A stretch of DNA of 64,000 bases from Bacteroidaceae bacterium (GTDB lineage: Bacteria > Bacteroidota > Bacteroidia > Bacteroidales > Bacteroidaceae), in the NCBI GenBank assembly GCA_017548165.1, contig JAFYMW010000032.1, positions 1 to 64,000 of the forward strand. The letters are read 5' to 3'. A program made the translations under genes and the position numbers. Shown here one piece after another: positions 33,534 to 41,402 of this stretch. Within the stretch, counting starts at the first letter, position 1; the number at the start of each line of letters is the position of its first letter. The notes under the pieces are model-generated. The model was not told where the DNA came from, did not search any database, and was given only the letters and a program-made list of their open reading frames with translations.

Positions 33534-34484
33534 GTGATGAAGAAAATACTGAAATATGGTTTGATAGGGCTCGGTGTGATGGTGGTGCTGCTGTTGGGAG
33601 CATCGGTATATATGGTGGACTATGCTCTGGCGCGCAGACACACCAAGTGGACGGAGGAGAAGGCGTGGGAACGCCTGGGGGAATACTATCCCTGGACCAC
33701 GGAGTGGATGGACTCCATTCGCAGCAATGGGGTGCTAAGGGATACCTTCATAATGGCAGAGGACGGTCGCCGACTGCATGGTTATTATCTGTCTCGTCAT
33801 CCCAAGCACGATAGCATTAGTGTGGCACGTACTGCACTACTGATACATGGCTATCGCAACTGTGCCATAGACATGATGCATCTGGGATATATGTATCACC
33901 ACTCGATGGGTTATAACATCATTTTGCCCGACCTCCATGCGCATGGACAGAGCGATGGTGAGAGTATACAGATGGGATGGAAGGACCGCCTGGATGCCTT
34001 GTTATGGTGCGAAGTGGCAGACTCTGTGTTCCGTTCTCCAATGGTGGTGCATGGCATATCTATGGGTGCTGCCACCACAATGATGCTCTCGGGCGAGGAG
34101 AATCTGCCCATTAGCATAACTCATTTTATAGAGGATTGTGGCTACACCAGTGCATGGGACGAGTTTGAGGGTGAACTGGCCAAGCAGTTCTCGCTACCTG
34201 CCTTCCCCTTGCTGCACCTTACTTCATTCTTGTGCGACGCTATGTATGGATGGAACTTTACCGAGGCAAGTGCACTCAAACAGGTGGTAAAGTGTCCCAA
34301 GCCCATGCTCTTCATCCATGGTGATACCGACGATTTTGTGCCCACATGGATGGTGCATCCTCTGTACGAGGCGCATAGGGGAGAGAAGCAACTATGGATT
34401 ACTGAGGGTGTGGAGCATGCCTTCTCTTACCGCTATTATCCTGAAGAGTATACCGAGAGGGTGAGGAGTTTCTTGCTTTCGTGA
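33534..34484 (+). CDS. Alpha/beta hydrolase (serine hydrolase), membrane-anchored
   Basis: The 316-residue protein has an N-terminal TM anchor (GLIGLGVMVVLLLGASVYMV) and an alpha/beta-hydrolase domain: oxyanion segment LLIHGYRN, nucleophile elbow HGISMGAA, acid in FIHGDTDDFVP and catalytic His in GVEHAFSYR. The domain faces the periplasm by topology. Its pairing with the HGSNAT-like gene suggests a deacylase and acyltransferase acting on the same glycan or lipid, an inference. The 23 bases around the catalytic His (34410-34432) are identical to a remnant at 37838-37860. Confidence 0.85.
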   Translation: MMKKILKYGLIGLGVMVVLLLGASVYMVDYALARRHTKWTEEKAWERLGEYYPWTTEWMDSIRSNGVLRDTFIMAEDGRRLHGYYLSRHPKHDSISVARTALLIHGYRNCAIDMMHLGYMYHHSMGYNIILPDLHAHGQSDGESIQMGWKDRLDALLWCEVADSVFRSPMVVHGISMGAATTMMLSGEENLPISITHFIEDCGYTSAWDEFEGELAKQFSLPAFPLLHLTSFLCDAMYGWNFTEASALKQVVKCPKPMLFIHGDTDDFVPTWMVHPLYEAHRGEKQLWITEGVEHAFSYRYYPEEYTERVRSFLLS

Positions 34485-34584
34485 TGTCGTTCCCTATTGT
34501 AAATTAATGCTGGCATATAGACGAGTCAGACGTCAGTAAAGGAATATTATTGTATAATGAATTTAGGAGTTCAATATTTATTCG

Positions 34585-34592
34585 TATATTTG
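34585..34592 (+). promoter_or_regulatory. -7 element ahead of the three-gene cassette
   Basis: TATATTTG fits TAnnTTTG; the -33 region is weak. It predicts a leader of about 90 bases before ATG 34687. The leader includes a small inverted repeat (ggacacatgtcc). Confidence 0.4.
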
Positions 34593-34673
34593 TAAAGGGC
34601 TAGGCATGTAAATTTATAATAAGAGACACAGAAATGGACACATGTCCTCTGCATAGTAATATAATATAAATAT

Positions 34674-34680
34674 AAGGAGG
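34674..34680 (+). promoter_or_regulatory. Strong Shine-Dalgarno site of the cassette
   Basis: AAGGAGG stands six bases before ATG 34687. A full consensus SD is unusual among the genes of this window, most of which lack one. It also favours ATG 34687 over TTG 34681, which directly follows the SD. Confidence 0.6.
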
Positions 34681-34686
34681 TTGGAT

Positions 34687-35625
34687 ATGAAGCGTGAATT
34701 ACAAAAGAGGAATACTCCGATAGGCAGATTGATTCGTGACTACACCAACAAGGAGAGCGGAAGGGTTTCTGAAAGCAAGCTGGAAATCAAGAGACGTTTT
34801 GAACATTTGGACTGGAAAGACCAACGGAGGATTGTATCTGCTTTTCTTGCTTCATGTCGCTCCGACAGAGAATGGATGTACGTCAGACTTCTGGATTTGT
34901 GGGACGAATGTTTCGCACCAAGGATTGCTGAACTTTGGGAACAGCACCACGAGGAGAGGTGTGCTTGGGTTGTTATCCGTCATCTGCCAGAGGACTATAT
35001 CATATCACAGATTGACAGTTTCTCTAACGAGAGAGACTATTATTTTGTGTGTAGAAGACTGGCCCACAGGAGTGATTTCTGTATAGATAGGGAACGTTTG
35101 TCTACAGTAGACTACTTGTCGGTATTGGTACATGCTGGACGTTCTTTTTCAAAGACAATGGCTTTGGATTTGCTTTATGAACTGGTTAATGAAGAGTGCA
35201 ACAATGATTTCTTTTATACAAATTACTGGAAGCCCAAGGATAATAGCGACGTATTTCATGCCATGCACATCCCAAATATATCTAAGGCTGTTTATTATCT
35301 AAAAAAGGTAAATTTCGATGACATTATTGAAGAGTTTGAGCGGTGGAATGATCGGGTTACGGAGAAAATTTTGAATTCCTCTGAATATCGTGATGTAACA
35401 TCCATGAACCTATCTGATTATGATTATTTCTCAAGACTATGGTCTATTGGAAGATATTACCTTTATCAGGAATTGGACAGCAGGTACAAGACGACGAGTT
35501 TATATAAAAACACGGAATCCATAACGACGCTAGAACATAGGATGGATATGCTTAAGAGCATGCGAAAACAAAATACATCTTTGGATAAATTAGTGGAAAA
35601 ACTATCGCTGGAACTACTGAATTAG
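34687..35625 (+). CDS. Hypothetical protein, cassette gene 1 (helical, repeat-like)
   Basis: From ATG 34687 the product has 312 residues with no signal peptide or TM helix. It is rich in Arg, Glu, Trp and Tyr and predicted mostly helical, with repeated patterns such as WMYVRLLDLWDECFAPRI and AELWEQHHEERCAWVVIRHL that recall HEAT-type helical repeats (inference). No catalytic motif was seen. It is separated from the next gene by 49 bases and read in the same direction. Base composition is more AT-rich than the flanking hydrolase genes, and it has an atypically strong ribosome binding site. I do not recognise the family. Confidence 0.7.
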   Translation: MKRELQKRNTPIGRLIRDYTNKESGRVSESKLEIKRRFEHLDWKDQRRIVSAFLASCRSDREWMYVRLLDLWDECFAPRIAELWEQHHEERCAWVVIRHLPEDYIISQIDSFSNERDYYFVCRRLAHRSDFCIDRERLSTVDYLSVLVHAGRSFSKTMALDLLYELVNEECNNDFFYTNYWKPKDNSDVFHAMHIPNISKAVYYLKKVNFDDIIEEFERWNDRVTEKILNSSEYRDVTSMNLSDYDYFSRLWSIGRYYLYQELDSRYKTTSLYKNTESITTLEHRMDMLKSMRKQNTSLDKLVEKLSLELLN

Positions 35626-35674
35626 CTTCATAGATAATCCTACGATGAGTAATAATTAACCAATATATAGTATT

Positions 35675-36568
35675 ATGGAAAAGATGAACAAGGAAGGTTG
35701 GCCAATCTCTTTCAAGCAGTTATTGACGGCCACAAAGGAGAATAAAGAGTATGTAGGATGTGGTAATCCCAATGCGAGTATTCTTATAATTGCAAGCGAA
35801 CCGGCAATTGACTTAAAAAAAGAACCTAAAACTGAACGTGAAAAACGGGAGAAAGAACGTCACGGATGGGAGATAATTGAAAACAACAAGAAGTGGCACG
35901 ACTGGTTGAATGAAGGCGTGGCCGAAACCATCGTTCATGACGGTATTATAGATGATATTTCCAAATTCTCACCAAGATTTCCATATAAGGGACAGAAATA
36001 TTCTGTCAGGTTAGAAGTTAAGAAGGGTGATGTGACCCGCATCCGTTCAGTATCAGGAACAAGCAAGACATGGTATAATTACCAGAAGTTGTTGGACTTG
36101 GTGCGCGGAGTAGACAGGAGCAAAGCGGAGTTGCTGGACTTTCACGACTGGTGCTTCACTTCTGAATTGAACACCTGTTGTGCCAAGAAGAGCAGTGAGG
36201 TTGACGAGGAGGGACGTAGATCCTCTATAGCCAAACGTGCAGGAAAGTCAAACAGGTTTTTCTCTTCTGATTTCTTTCAGGGTTTCCCCATAGTGATAGT
36301 GGCATCCAGGAACTATGTCCACAGATACAGGGATGTATTTTCTGTAGGGGAATTGTTCGGATTTCCGGCAGACAGTAAAAGGGTGATGTCGGTGCCCACC
36401 CGCAAAGGTGGCAGAAACTGGCATCTTGATATCTATACAAGGCAGGGAGACTCCCCTAAACTGTTGATTTGTTGCACCCATTTTGCAAATCGTATGTCAG
36501 AAGAGTATATGAAGGCAATAGCATCGACGATAAGGGAATTTTGTGCAGAAAATAATATACAGATATGA
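35675..36568 (+). CDS. Hypothetical protein, cassette gene 2 (possible uracil-DNA-glycosylase-like fold)
   Basis: The 297-residue soluble protein begins, after a short helix, with GNPNASILIIASEPAID, laid out like motif 1 of the UDG superfamily (strand, then small residues and Pro). Other UDG-like points are TWYNYQKLLDLVRG, FTSELN, the strand FPIVIVASRNY and a late strand-loop LICCTHFANRMS in the place of the catalytic HP loop. None of the diagnostic residues are exact, so this is a suggestion from strand order only. Its last codons overlap the next ATG by 4 bases (ATGA), indicating coupling. Confidence 0.65.
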   Translation: MEKMNKEGWPISFKQLLTATKENKEYVGCGNPNASILIIASEPAIDLKKEPKTEREKREKERHGWEIIENNKKWHDWLNEGVAETIVHDGIIDDISKFSPRFPYKGQKYSVRLEVKKGDVTRIRSVSGTSKTWYNYQKLLDLVRGVDRSKAELLDFHDWCFTSELNTCCAKKSSEVDEEGRRSSIAKRAGKSNRFFSSDFFQGFPIVIVASRNYVHRYRDVFSVGELFGFPADSKRVMSVPTRKGGRNWHLDIYTRQGDSPKLLICCTHFANRMSEEYMKAIASTIREFCAENNIQI

Positions 36569-36951
36569 AGCAAATAGAGGAGTTGATGGCAATGACTACT
36601 CATGCCAACGGAATGTCTTTTGAAAAGGCAGAATTTGTACATCTTTATAGGAATAGAGTGTTTTTGGCTCAGGAGTATGTACGTGGTAGGATGGTCTTCG
36701 GAGAACTTGTACGTGTTTTAGAATCAGATTCAGGAACAGCATTCATAGAAAAGGTACTAACTGTCATACGGACATCTGCTACTGAGTTGGAAGCAATGAA
36801 AAAAATATGTGGCGATTATACTTTGTGCCCCGATACGGCAGACTATATACTTGCACTTCGCATTGATGAACTCACATCCCTTTCCCTGCAAAAATGCCAG
36901 GAGGCATTATCATATTTTGAGGTAATGTCTTCTGTATCTATGTCTGAATAG
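36565..36951 (+). CDS. Hypothetical protein, cassette gene 3 (small helical)
   Basis: The 128-residue soluble product is predicted fully helical, acidic, with no motif known to me. ATG 36565 overlaps the stop of gene 2 by four bases. Its stop lies 15 bases from the convergent stop of the Mpv17-like gene. Size and coupling suggest a partner of gene 2. Confidence 0.65.
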   Translation: MKQIEELMAMTTHANGMSFEKAEFVHLYRNRVFLAQEYVRGRMVFGELVRVLESDSGTAFIEKVLTVIRTSATELEAMKKICGDYTLCPDTADYILALRIDELTSLSLQKCQEALSYFEVMSSVSMSE

Positions 36952-36966
36952 TTATTCGCAATCGCA

Positions 36967-37659
36967 TTATTTCCCTTTCTTTGCCGAGAGGGCAAGCAGT
37001 ACGCCCAGGGCAACGCCCAATAGGGCGGCAAAAAGCACGCGTTGCTCTGCCGGTAGCAAGAAGGTGATGGTGTGTGCCGGATACCAGAAGAAGGGGATAG
37101 TCTTCTTAAACACGAATCCCCATTGTGCTTCCCAGTTTATACCGGCAAAGCGTTGTGCCATGGGTATGGGGGTGACAAGCGCTCTGAGACTACCGCCATT
37201 GGCTGCTATGTGTGCGTCGGTAATCTTGTGCAGGGTCATGAACACAGGTGCAAAGATGGTGTTCATTGCCACGGACACGGCAAGTGCCACCCAAAGTTTG
37301 TCTATAGAGAAGGCTTCTGCCGCAAAACTTTCCGCTGCACTAGTCATGCCCATGTATTCCATGAACATTGGCGTACCCTTGGAGAAGATAATCATGGCCA
37401 TGTTTATTCCCATGCCCAGCACTCCCCACACCACCATGCGAGGCATAACACCGAAGGTGGGGGTAACGTAGCGGCCCGTGGAAATTCTGCATCCCAGCAT
37501 CTCGCCCATGGTGGAGAGGATGGCGAACTTCAGGAAACTCATCACCATGCCGTGTACGGCATTGAAAGCTTTGTACCATTCATAGAGAGGTGTACAAAGG
37601 GCAAAGGGCAGGAATATGGCGAGGATAGCCAGTGCAAAGTATAGGTCGGTTCGTTTCAT
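36967..37659 (-). CDS. Mpv17/PMP22-like membrane protein
   Basis: The 230-residue protein has five to six TM helices. The C-terminal motif INWEAQWGFVFKKTIPFFWY followed by PAHTITFLLP matches the signature region of bacterial Mpv17/PMP22-like proteins. Function in bacteria is unknown. It is convergent with the three-gene cassette. Confidence 0.75.
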   Translation of the reverse strand: MKRTDLYFALAILAIFLPFALCTPLYEWYKAFNAVHGMVMSFLKFAILSTMGEMLGCRISTGRYVTPTFGVMPRMVVWGVLGMGINMAMIIFSKGTPMFMEYMGMTSAAESFAAEAFSIDKLWVALAVSVAMNTIFAPVFMTLHKITDAHIAANGGSLRALVTPIPMAQRFAGINWEAQWGFVFKKTIPFFWYPAHTITFLLPAEQRVLFAALLGVALGVLLALSAKKGK

Positions 37660-37744
37660 TGCGTTTTATTTTGATTGTGCGATTCAATTGCAAATGTACG
37701 ACATTATTCTGTAAATACCATACTACTGAGCTTTGTTAACAAAT

Positions 37745-37783
37745 AATCCGGCAACCGTAGCGTTATGCCCCGGTTGCCGGATT
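37745..37783. terminator. Hairpin terminator, 13-bp perfect stem
   Basis: aatccggcaaccg (37745-37757) pairs with cggttgccggatt (37771-37783). It lies upstream of the Mpv17-like gene start and 29 bases beyond a minus-strand TAA at 37814-37812, so it may have served a minus-strand gene whose 5' part is gone. Confidence 0.75.
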
Positions 37784-37837
37784 TCTAATTATATGATACC
37801 TAATTATTATTTCTTAACCTTCTTGTCTGTTCTGGTC

Positions 37838-37912
37838 AGTGGAGCATGCCTTCTCTTACCGACAATACCCCGAGGAGTATATCGACTTGGTGAAGGACTT
37901 TATTGACTACTG
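37838..37912 (+). pseudogene. Severed C-terminal tail of a second alpha/beta hydrolase
   Basis: The plus strand reads VEHAFSYRQYPEEYIDLVKD and FIDY, then TGA at 37910-37912. It aligns without gaps to the last 24 residues of the hydrolase at 33534-34484 (VEHAFSYRYYPEEYTERVRS and FLLS); the first 23 bases are identical and the rest has diverged. No hydrolase sequence precedes it, so it is a remnant of a paralogous gene cut at about 37838. Confidence 0.8.
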
Positions 37913-38419
37913 AATACTGAATGGCCACACGACCCAATCGGCCAGTTCGCCAATGGGTTGACGAGTTTTCCAGGTAAAGATGTATTCACCCTTTTCCAAC
38001 TCTTGAATGGGTTGGATGAGGAAGGATTCTTCGCCATACGCTTCAACGCTGAATGTGCTGAAATCAAGCGATATGTATTTGTTTTGCTGAATCTCTGGTT
38101 TGGGTATCTTTCGGTACTCCTTCTTGATGTCAAGTTTTATCAGTACCATATTGCTGAGAAGCAATGTGTCGCTATCCACGATAAATTGTGGGCGGACATT
38201 GTCGGTGAACTGCTTGGCCTTGGTGCCCCATAGGTAGCGCACCATCTTGCTCTTGAGTTGCATGTCCACTATTTTCCACCCTGGCTTTACCTCTGTCTGT
38301 GTCTGCTGTTGCTGGATGGGGAATATGTCTCCATCGCTGACCATACTGATGCTTTGCGCACTGATGTTGGGGGTATACATCATCAATGCAATGGTGTAAA
38401 GAGAAATCTTTTTTGTCAT
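37907..38419 (-). CDS. Secreted protein of unknown function
   Basis: The 170-residue product has a probable signal peptide (KISLYTIALMMYTPNISAQ) and a mostly beta C-terminal domain (IVDSDTLLLSNMVLIKLD, FLIQPIQELEKGEYIFTW). The ending (KGEYIFTWKTRQ...VWPFSI) looks like an immunoglobulin-like or DUF-type domain of secreted Bacteroidales proteins; I cannot name it. Its stop overlaps the hydrolase remnant by six bases. Confidence 0.7.
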   Translation of the reverse strand: MTKKISLYTIALMMYTPNISAQSISMVSDGDIFPIQQQQTQTEVKPGWKIVDMQLKSKMVRYLWGTKAKQFTDNVRPQFIVDSDTLLLSNMVLIKLDIKKEYRKIPKPEIQQNKYISLDFSTFSVEAYGEESFLIQPIQELEKGEYIFTWKTRQPIGELADWVVWPFSIQ

Positions 38420-38455
38420 AACGTCGTAAAGATAGTTAATTTTTACATTACCACC

Positions 38456-38486
38456 TTGTACTTTTTGTTTTTTTTAAGTAAATTTG
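38456..38486 (+). promoter_or_regulatory. Promoter of nhaD
   Basis: TTG (38456-38458), a 20-base spacer and TAAATTTG (38479-38486), 33 bases before the ATG. Confidence 0.7.
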
Positions 38487-38519
38487 CATCCAATATAAAT
38501 ACAAATTTCATTTCGCGAT

Positions 38520-39917
38520 ATGACAATTGCCATCGTTATTGTTATTCTTCTAGGTTATCTCTTCATTGCCACAGAGCATGTGACCAATATAAATAAATCC
38601 CTGGTCGCTATGTTTTGCGGTACTGTGGGATGGGTGTTGTTTATGTGTACAGGTGGAACCTTTGTCAATGCCGTGCACGCGGAAGAATATGCCCTGTTTC
38701 TCGATGGTGCACCACACACGATTCGCTCCACTCAGGAATTTATAGCTTCGAATATCTTCATGCGTTTTGTGGGGCAGGTGGGCAGTCTGGTATTGTATCT
38801 CCTGGCAACAATGTCTATCATCGAGGTGCTGACGAACAACGAATGTTTCTTTTTCGTGGAGAAATGGTTGCGTCGTCGCAATACAGCCTCTATGTTGTGG
38901 CTGACGGTGCTAATAACATTTCTGTTGAGCACATGCATTGACAACCTCACGGTGACTGTGCTCATGCTGATGATACTGCGCAAGATACTGCGCAATTCCA
39001 AACAGAGGATGTATATAGGTTCGGCCGTTGTCATAGCCGCCAGTTGTGGTGGATGCTGGACAGTGATAGGTGATGTAACAGGACTGATGGTGTGGGCCAA
39101 GGGTGCCGTAACTGCCACCAATTTCAGTGCTGCACTGGTGTTGCCGGCATTAGTGGCTGCGGCGATACCTACGGCGTTGATCCAACGACAATTGCCCGAA
39201 TATCTCGACCTCGACCGCCCAGCTTATAGATTCATGGGCGATGATAGTCTGTTGGCACTTTGGCAGAAGTTGTTGCTATTGTTCTTCGGCATAGGAGGAT
39301 TGTGGTTCGTGCCCTCGTTTCATCGTATCACACTTTTGCCCCCATTCCTTGGAGCCTTGTGTTGCCTCGGTGTGGTGTGGGTGCTGAATGAGATAATCAA
39401 CAAGAGTCGCATACGCACGGAACAACCACAGAATATTTCCTTGGGACGCAGTCTTCAGTACGAAGTGTTGCAGGTTATCATGTATTGTGTGGGAGTAAGC
39501 CTCTGTGTGGGAGTGTTGATGGAAATAGGTGCCATGCAAGCTGCAGGTAAATGGCTCGATAACAACATTCACAGCATATTTCTGGCCAGTGCCTTTATGG
39601 GCGTGCTCAGCAGCGTGCTGGACAATATAGCCTTGGTGATGGCAGGTATTAACATCTACCCGGTGCTGGAGTCAGTATCTAACCAGAGTGGCTATATGCA
39701 GAGTTTTGTTCAGAATGGTCAATACTGGCATCTGATATCCCTCTGTGGCAACATTGGCGGTTGTCTTTTGCCCATAGGCAGTGTGGCAGGATTTGCTCTG
39801 ATGCGAGCCGAGCGTGTAACAGTATGGTGGTATTTGCGTCGCATATCGCTATTTGCCTTTATCGGATGGGCAGCATCTGTGGGAACATATTTCCTGGTAG
39901 ATTATTTCCTTAGATAA
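38520..39917 (+). CDS. nhaD: Na+/H+ antiporter, NhaD family
   Basis: The 465-residue membrane protein of the ion-transporter superfamily has twelve or so TM helices with the hallmarks FLLSTCIDNLTVTVLM and SSVLDNIALVMAGI, two equivalent Asp-Asn pairs of inverted repeats, and SCGGCWTVIGDVTGLMVWAKG. It exchanges Na+ for H+ and may cooperate with the Na+ economy set by Na+-NQR. It is followed by the helicase after 18 bases, likely in one operon. Confidence 0.9.
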   Translation: MTIAIVIVILLGYLFIATEHVTNINKSLVAMFCGTVGWVLFMCTGGTFVNAVHAEEYALFLDGAPHTIRSTQEFIASNIFMRFVGQVGSLVLYLLATMSIIEVLTNNECFFFVEKWLRRRNTASMLWLTVLITFLLSTCIDNLTVTVLMLMILRKILRNSKQRMYIGSAVVIAASCGGCWTVIGDVTGLMVWAKGAVTATNFSAALVLPALVAAAIPTALIQRQLPEYLDLDRPAYRFMGDDSLLALWQKLLLLFFGIGGLWFVPSFHRITLLPPFLGALCCLGVVWVLNEIINKSRIRTEQPQNISLGRSLQYEVLQVIMYCVGVSLCVGVLMEIGAMQAAGKWLDNNIHSIFLASAFMGVLSSVLDNIALVMAGINIYPVLESVSNQSGYMQSFVQNGQYWHLISLCGNIGGCLLPIGSVAGFALMRAERVTVWWYLRRISLFAFIGWAASVGTYFLVDYFLR

Positions 39918-39935
39918 GACATAACGATACAATAA

Positions 39936-41249
39936 ATGATATACAATCTAAATTCTCTTGGCATTGAACACTTGAATCCAATGCAGGAGGAGATGCTTCA
40001 GCAGGTGCGCCGCCACGATTCGGTAGTGTTGTTGTCGCCTACTGGCAGTGGTAAGACATTGGGCTACATGTTGCCATTGATGGAGGCCATGCAACTGGCA
40101 ACAGTGCCTACGGCATTGGTGCTGGTGCCCAGTCGTGAATTGGCAATACAGACCCAGAGTGTGGCACAGAAATTGTGTCGCGAACTGAAGTCGTACGCTT
40201 GTTACGGTGGCAGACCGGCTATGGACGAACATCGTGCCATGCGTTCGCTCTCGCCCCAACTGATTATAGGCACACCAGGTCGTATATTGGACCACATAGG
40301 GAAGGGAAATTTTCCCTGCGATGCTATAGACACTCTGGTGATTGACGAGTTTGACAAGTCGCTCGAATTGGGCTTCCGCCAGCAAATGGCCGACATCTTG
40401 GCATTGTTGCCAGGGGTGAAGAAACGCATTCTGCTCTCTGCCACCGATAGTCCCGAGATACCATCGTTTGTGGGTATACGCAATGTTCATCGTATGGACT
40501 TTCTTAGCGACACAGATACGGACTATTCCGACCGTATCAGACAGTATATTGTGAAGTCGCCCGAGAAGGACAAACTGGAAACACTTGGACGATTGCTGTG
40601 TTCGCTGGGTAGCACTCCCAGTATCGTCTTCCTGAACTATCGCGAGGCTGTGGAGCGTGTGTATCAGTTTCTGCACAAGGCGGGATTCAATGTGTGCTCG
40701 TTTCATGGTGCCATGGAACAGAAGGATAGAGAGCGTGCCCTGTTCCGCTTCCAGAGTGGGTGTGCCAATGTGCTTGTGAGTACCGACCTGGCAGCTCGTG
40801 GACTGGATATTGCCGATGTGCAGAATATTATCCATTATCATCTGCCTATGAACAGCGAGGCCTACATCCACCGCAATGGACGAACAGCACGATGGGATAG
40901 GGAAGGTGCTTCGTATCTGATATTAGGACCAGAGGAGAATATAGACAAACTCGATTGCATCACCGATATCGTAGACATGCCAGTACCCGATGCATGGGAG
41001 GTGCCTTCATCGCGATGGGAAACTCTTTATATAGGCCGTGGCAAGAAGGACAAGGTGAACAAGGTGGATATTGTGGGATTCCTGAGCAAGACAGGAGGAC
41101 TGGAACGCGACCAGCTGGGCATGGTGACAGTATTTCCTTCGTGGTCTTTTGCTGCCGTGGACCGCAAATGCCTCAAAGTATTGATGGCGCGAATTGCCGG
41201 ACAAAAGATAAAGGGACAGAAAACGATAATAGAACCAATACGACGTTGA
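39936..41249 (+). CDS. DbpA-like DEAD-box RNA helicase with a DEFD motif
   Basis: The 437-residue helicase has Walker A SPTGSGKT, motif Ia PSRELA, GTPGR, motif II VIDEFDK (DEFD instead of DEAD), motif III LSATDS and motif VI HRNGRTAR. The C-terminal 70 residues (KVDIVGFLSKTGGLERDQLG) form a DbpA-type RNA-binding domain, the module that in DbpA recognises 23S rRNA hairpin 92. A role in large-subunit assembly is therefore likely. The Ala-to-Phe change in motif II is not in a metal-binding position. Confidence 0.88.
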   Translation: MIYNLNSLGIEHLNPMQEEMLQQVRRHDSVVLLSPTGSGKTLGYMLPLMEAMQLATVPTALVLVPSRELAIQTQSVAQKLCRELKSYACYGGRPAMDEHRAMRSLSPQLIIGTPGRILDHIGKGNFPCDAIDTLVIDEFDKSLELGFRQQMADILALLPGVKKRILLSATDSPEIPSFVGIRNVHRMDFLSDTDTDYSDRIRQYIVKSPEKDKLETLGRLLCSLGSTPSIVFLNYREAVERVYQFLHKAGFNVCSFHGAMEQKDRERALFRFQSGCANVLVSTDLAARGLDIADVQNIIHYHLPMNSEAYIHRNGRTARWDREGASYLILGPEENIDKLDCITDIVDMPVPDAWEVPSSRWETLYIGRGKKDKVNKVDIVGFLSKTGGLERDQLGMVTVFPSWSFAAVDRKCLKVLMARIAGQKIKGQKTIIEPIRR

Positions 41250-41402
41250 GTGATTAATGTTGTTGAGCGGTTAGCGATTAGCATTGAGTAGTCCCTTGTC
41301 CGCTGAAGGGGAGAATAATTGCCAAAGATACCCTTCAATATTATACTCTCTATCCTCTAGCCCCTACACTTTAAACGAATTAAAACTATAACCAAATATA
41401 TA

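Noticed and set aside
32643..33641. 332-codon open frame on the minus strand
   Set aside because: Antisense to the membrane protein gene, rich in His and Gln, no domain.
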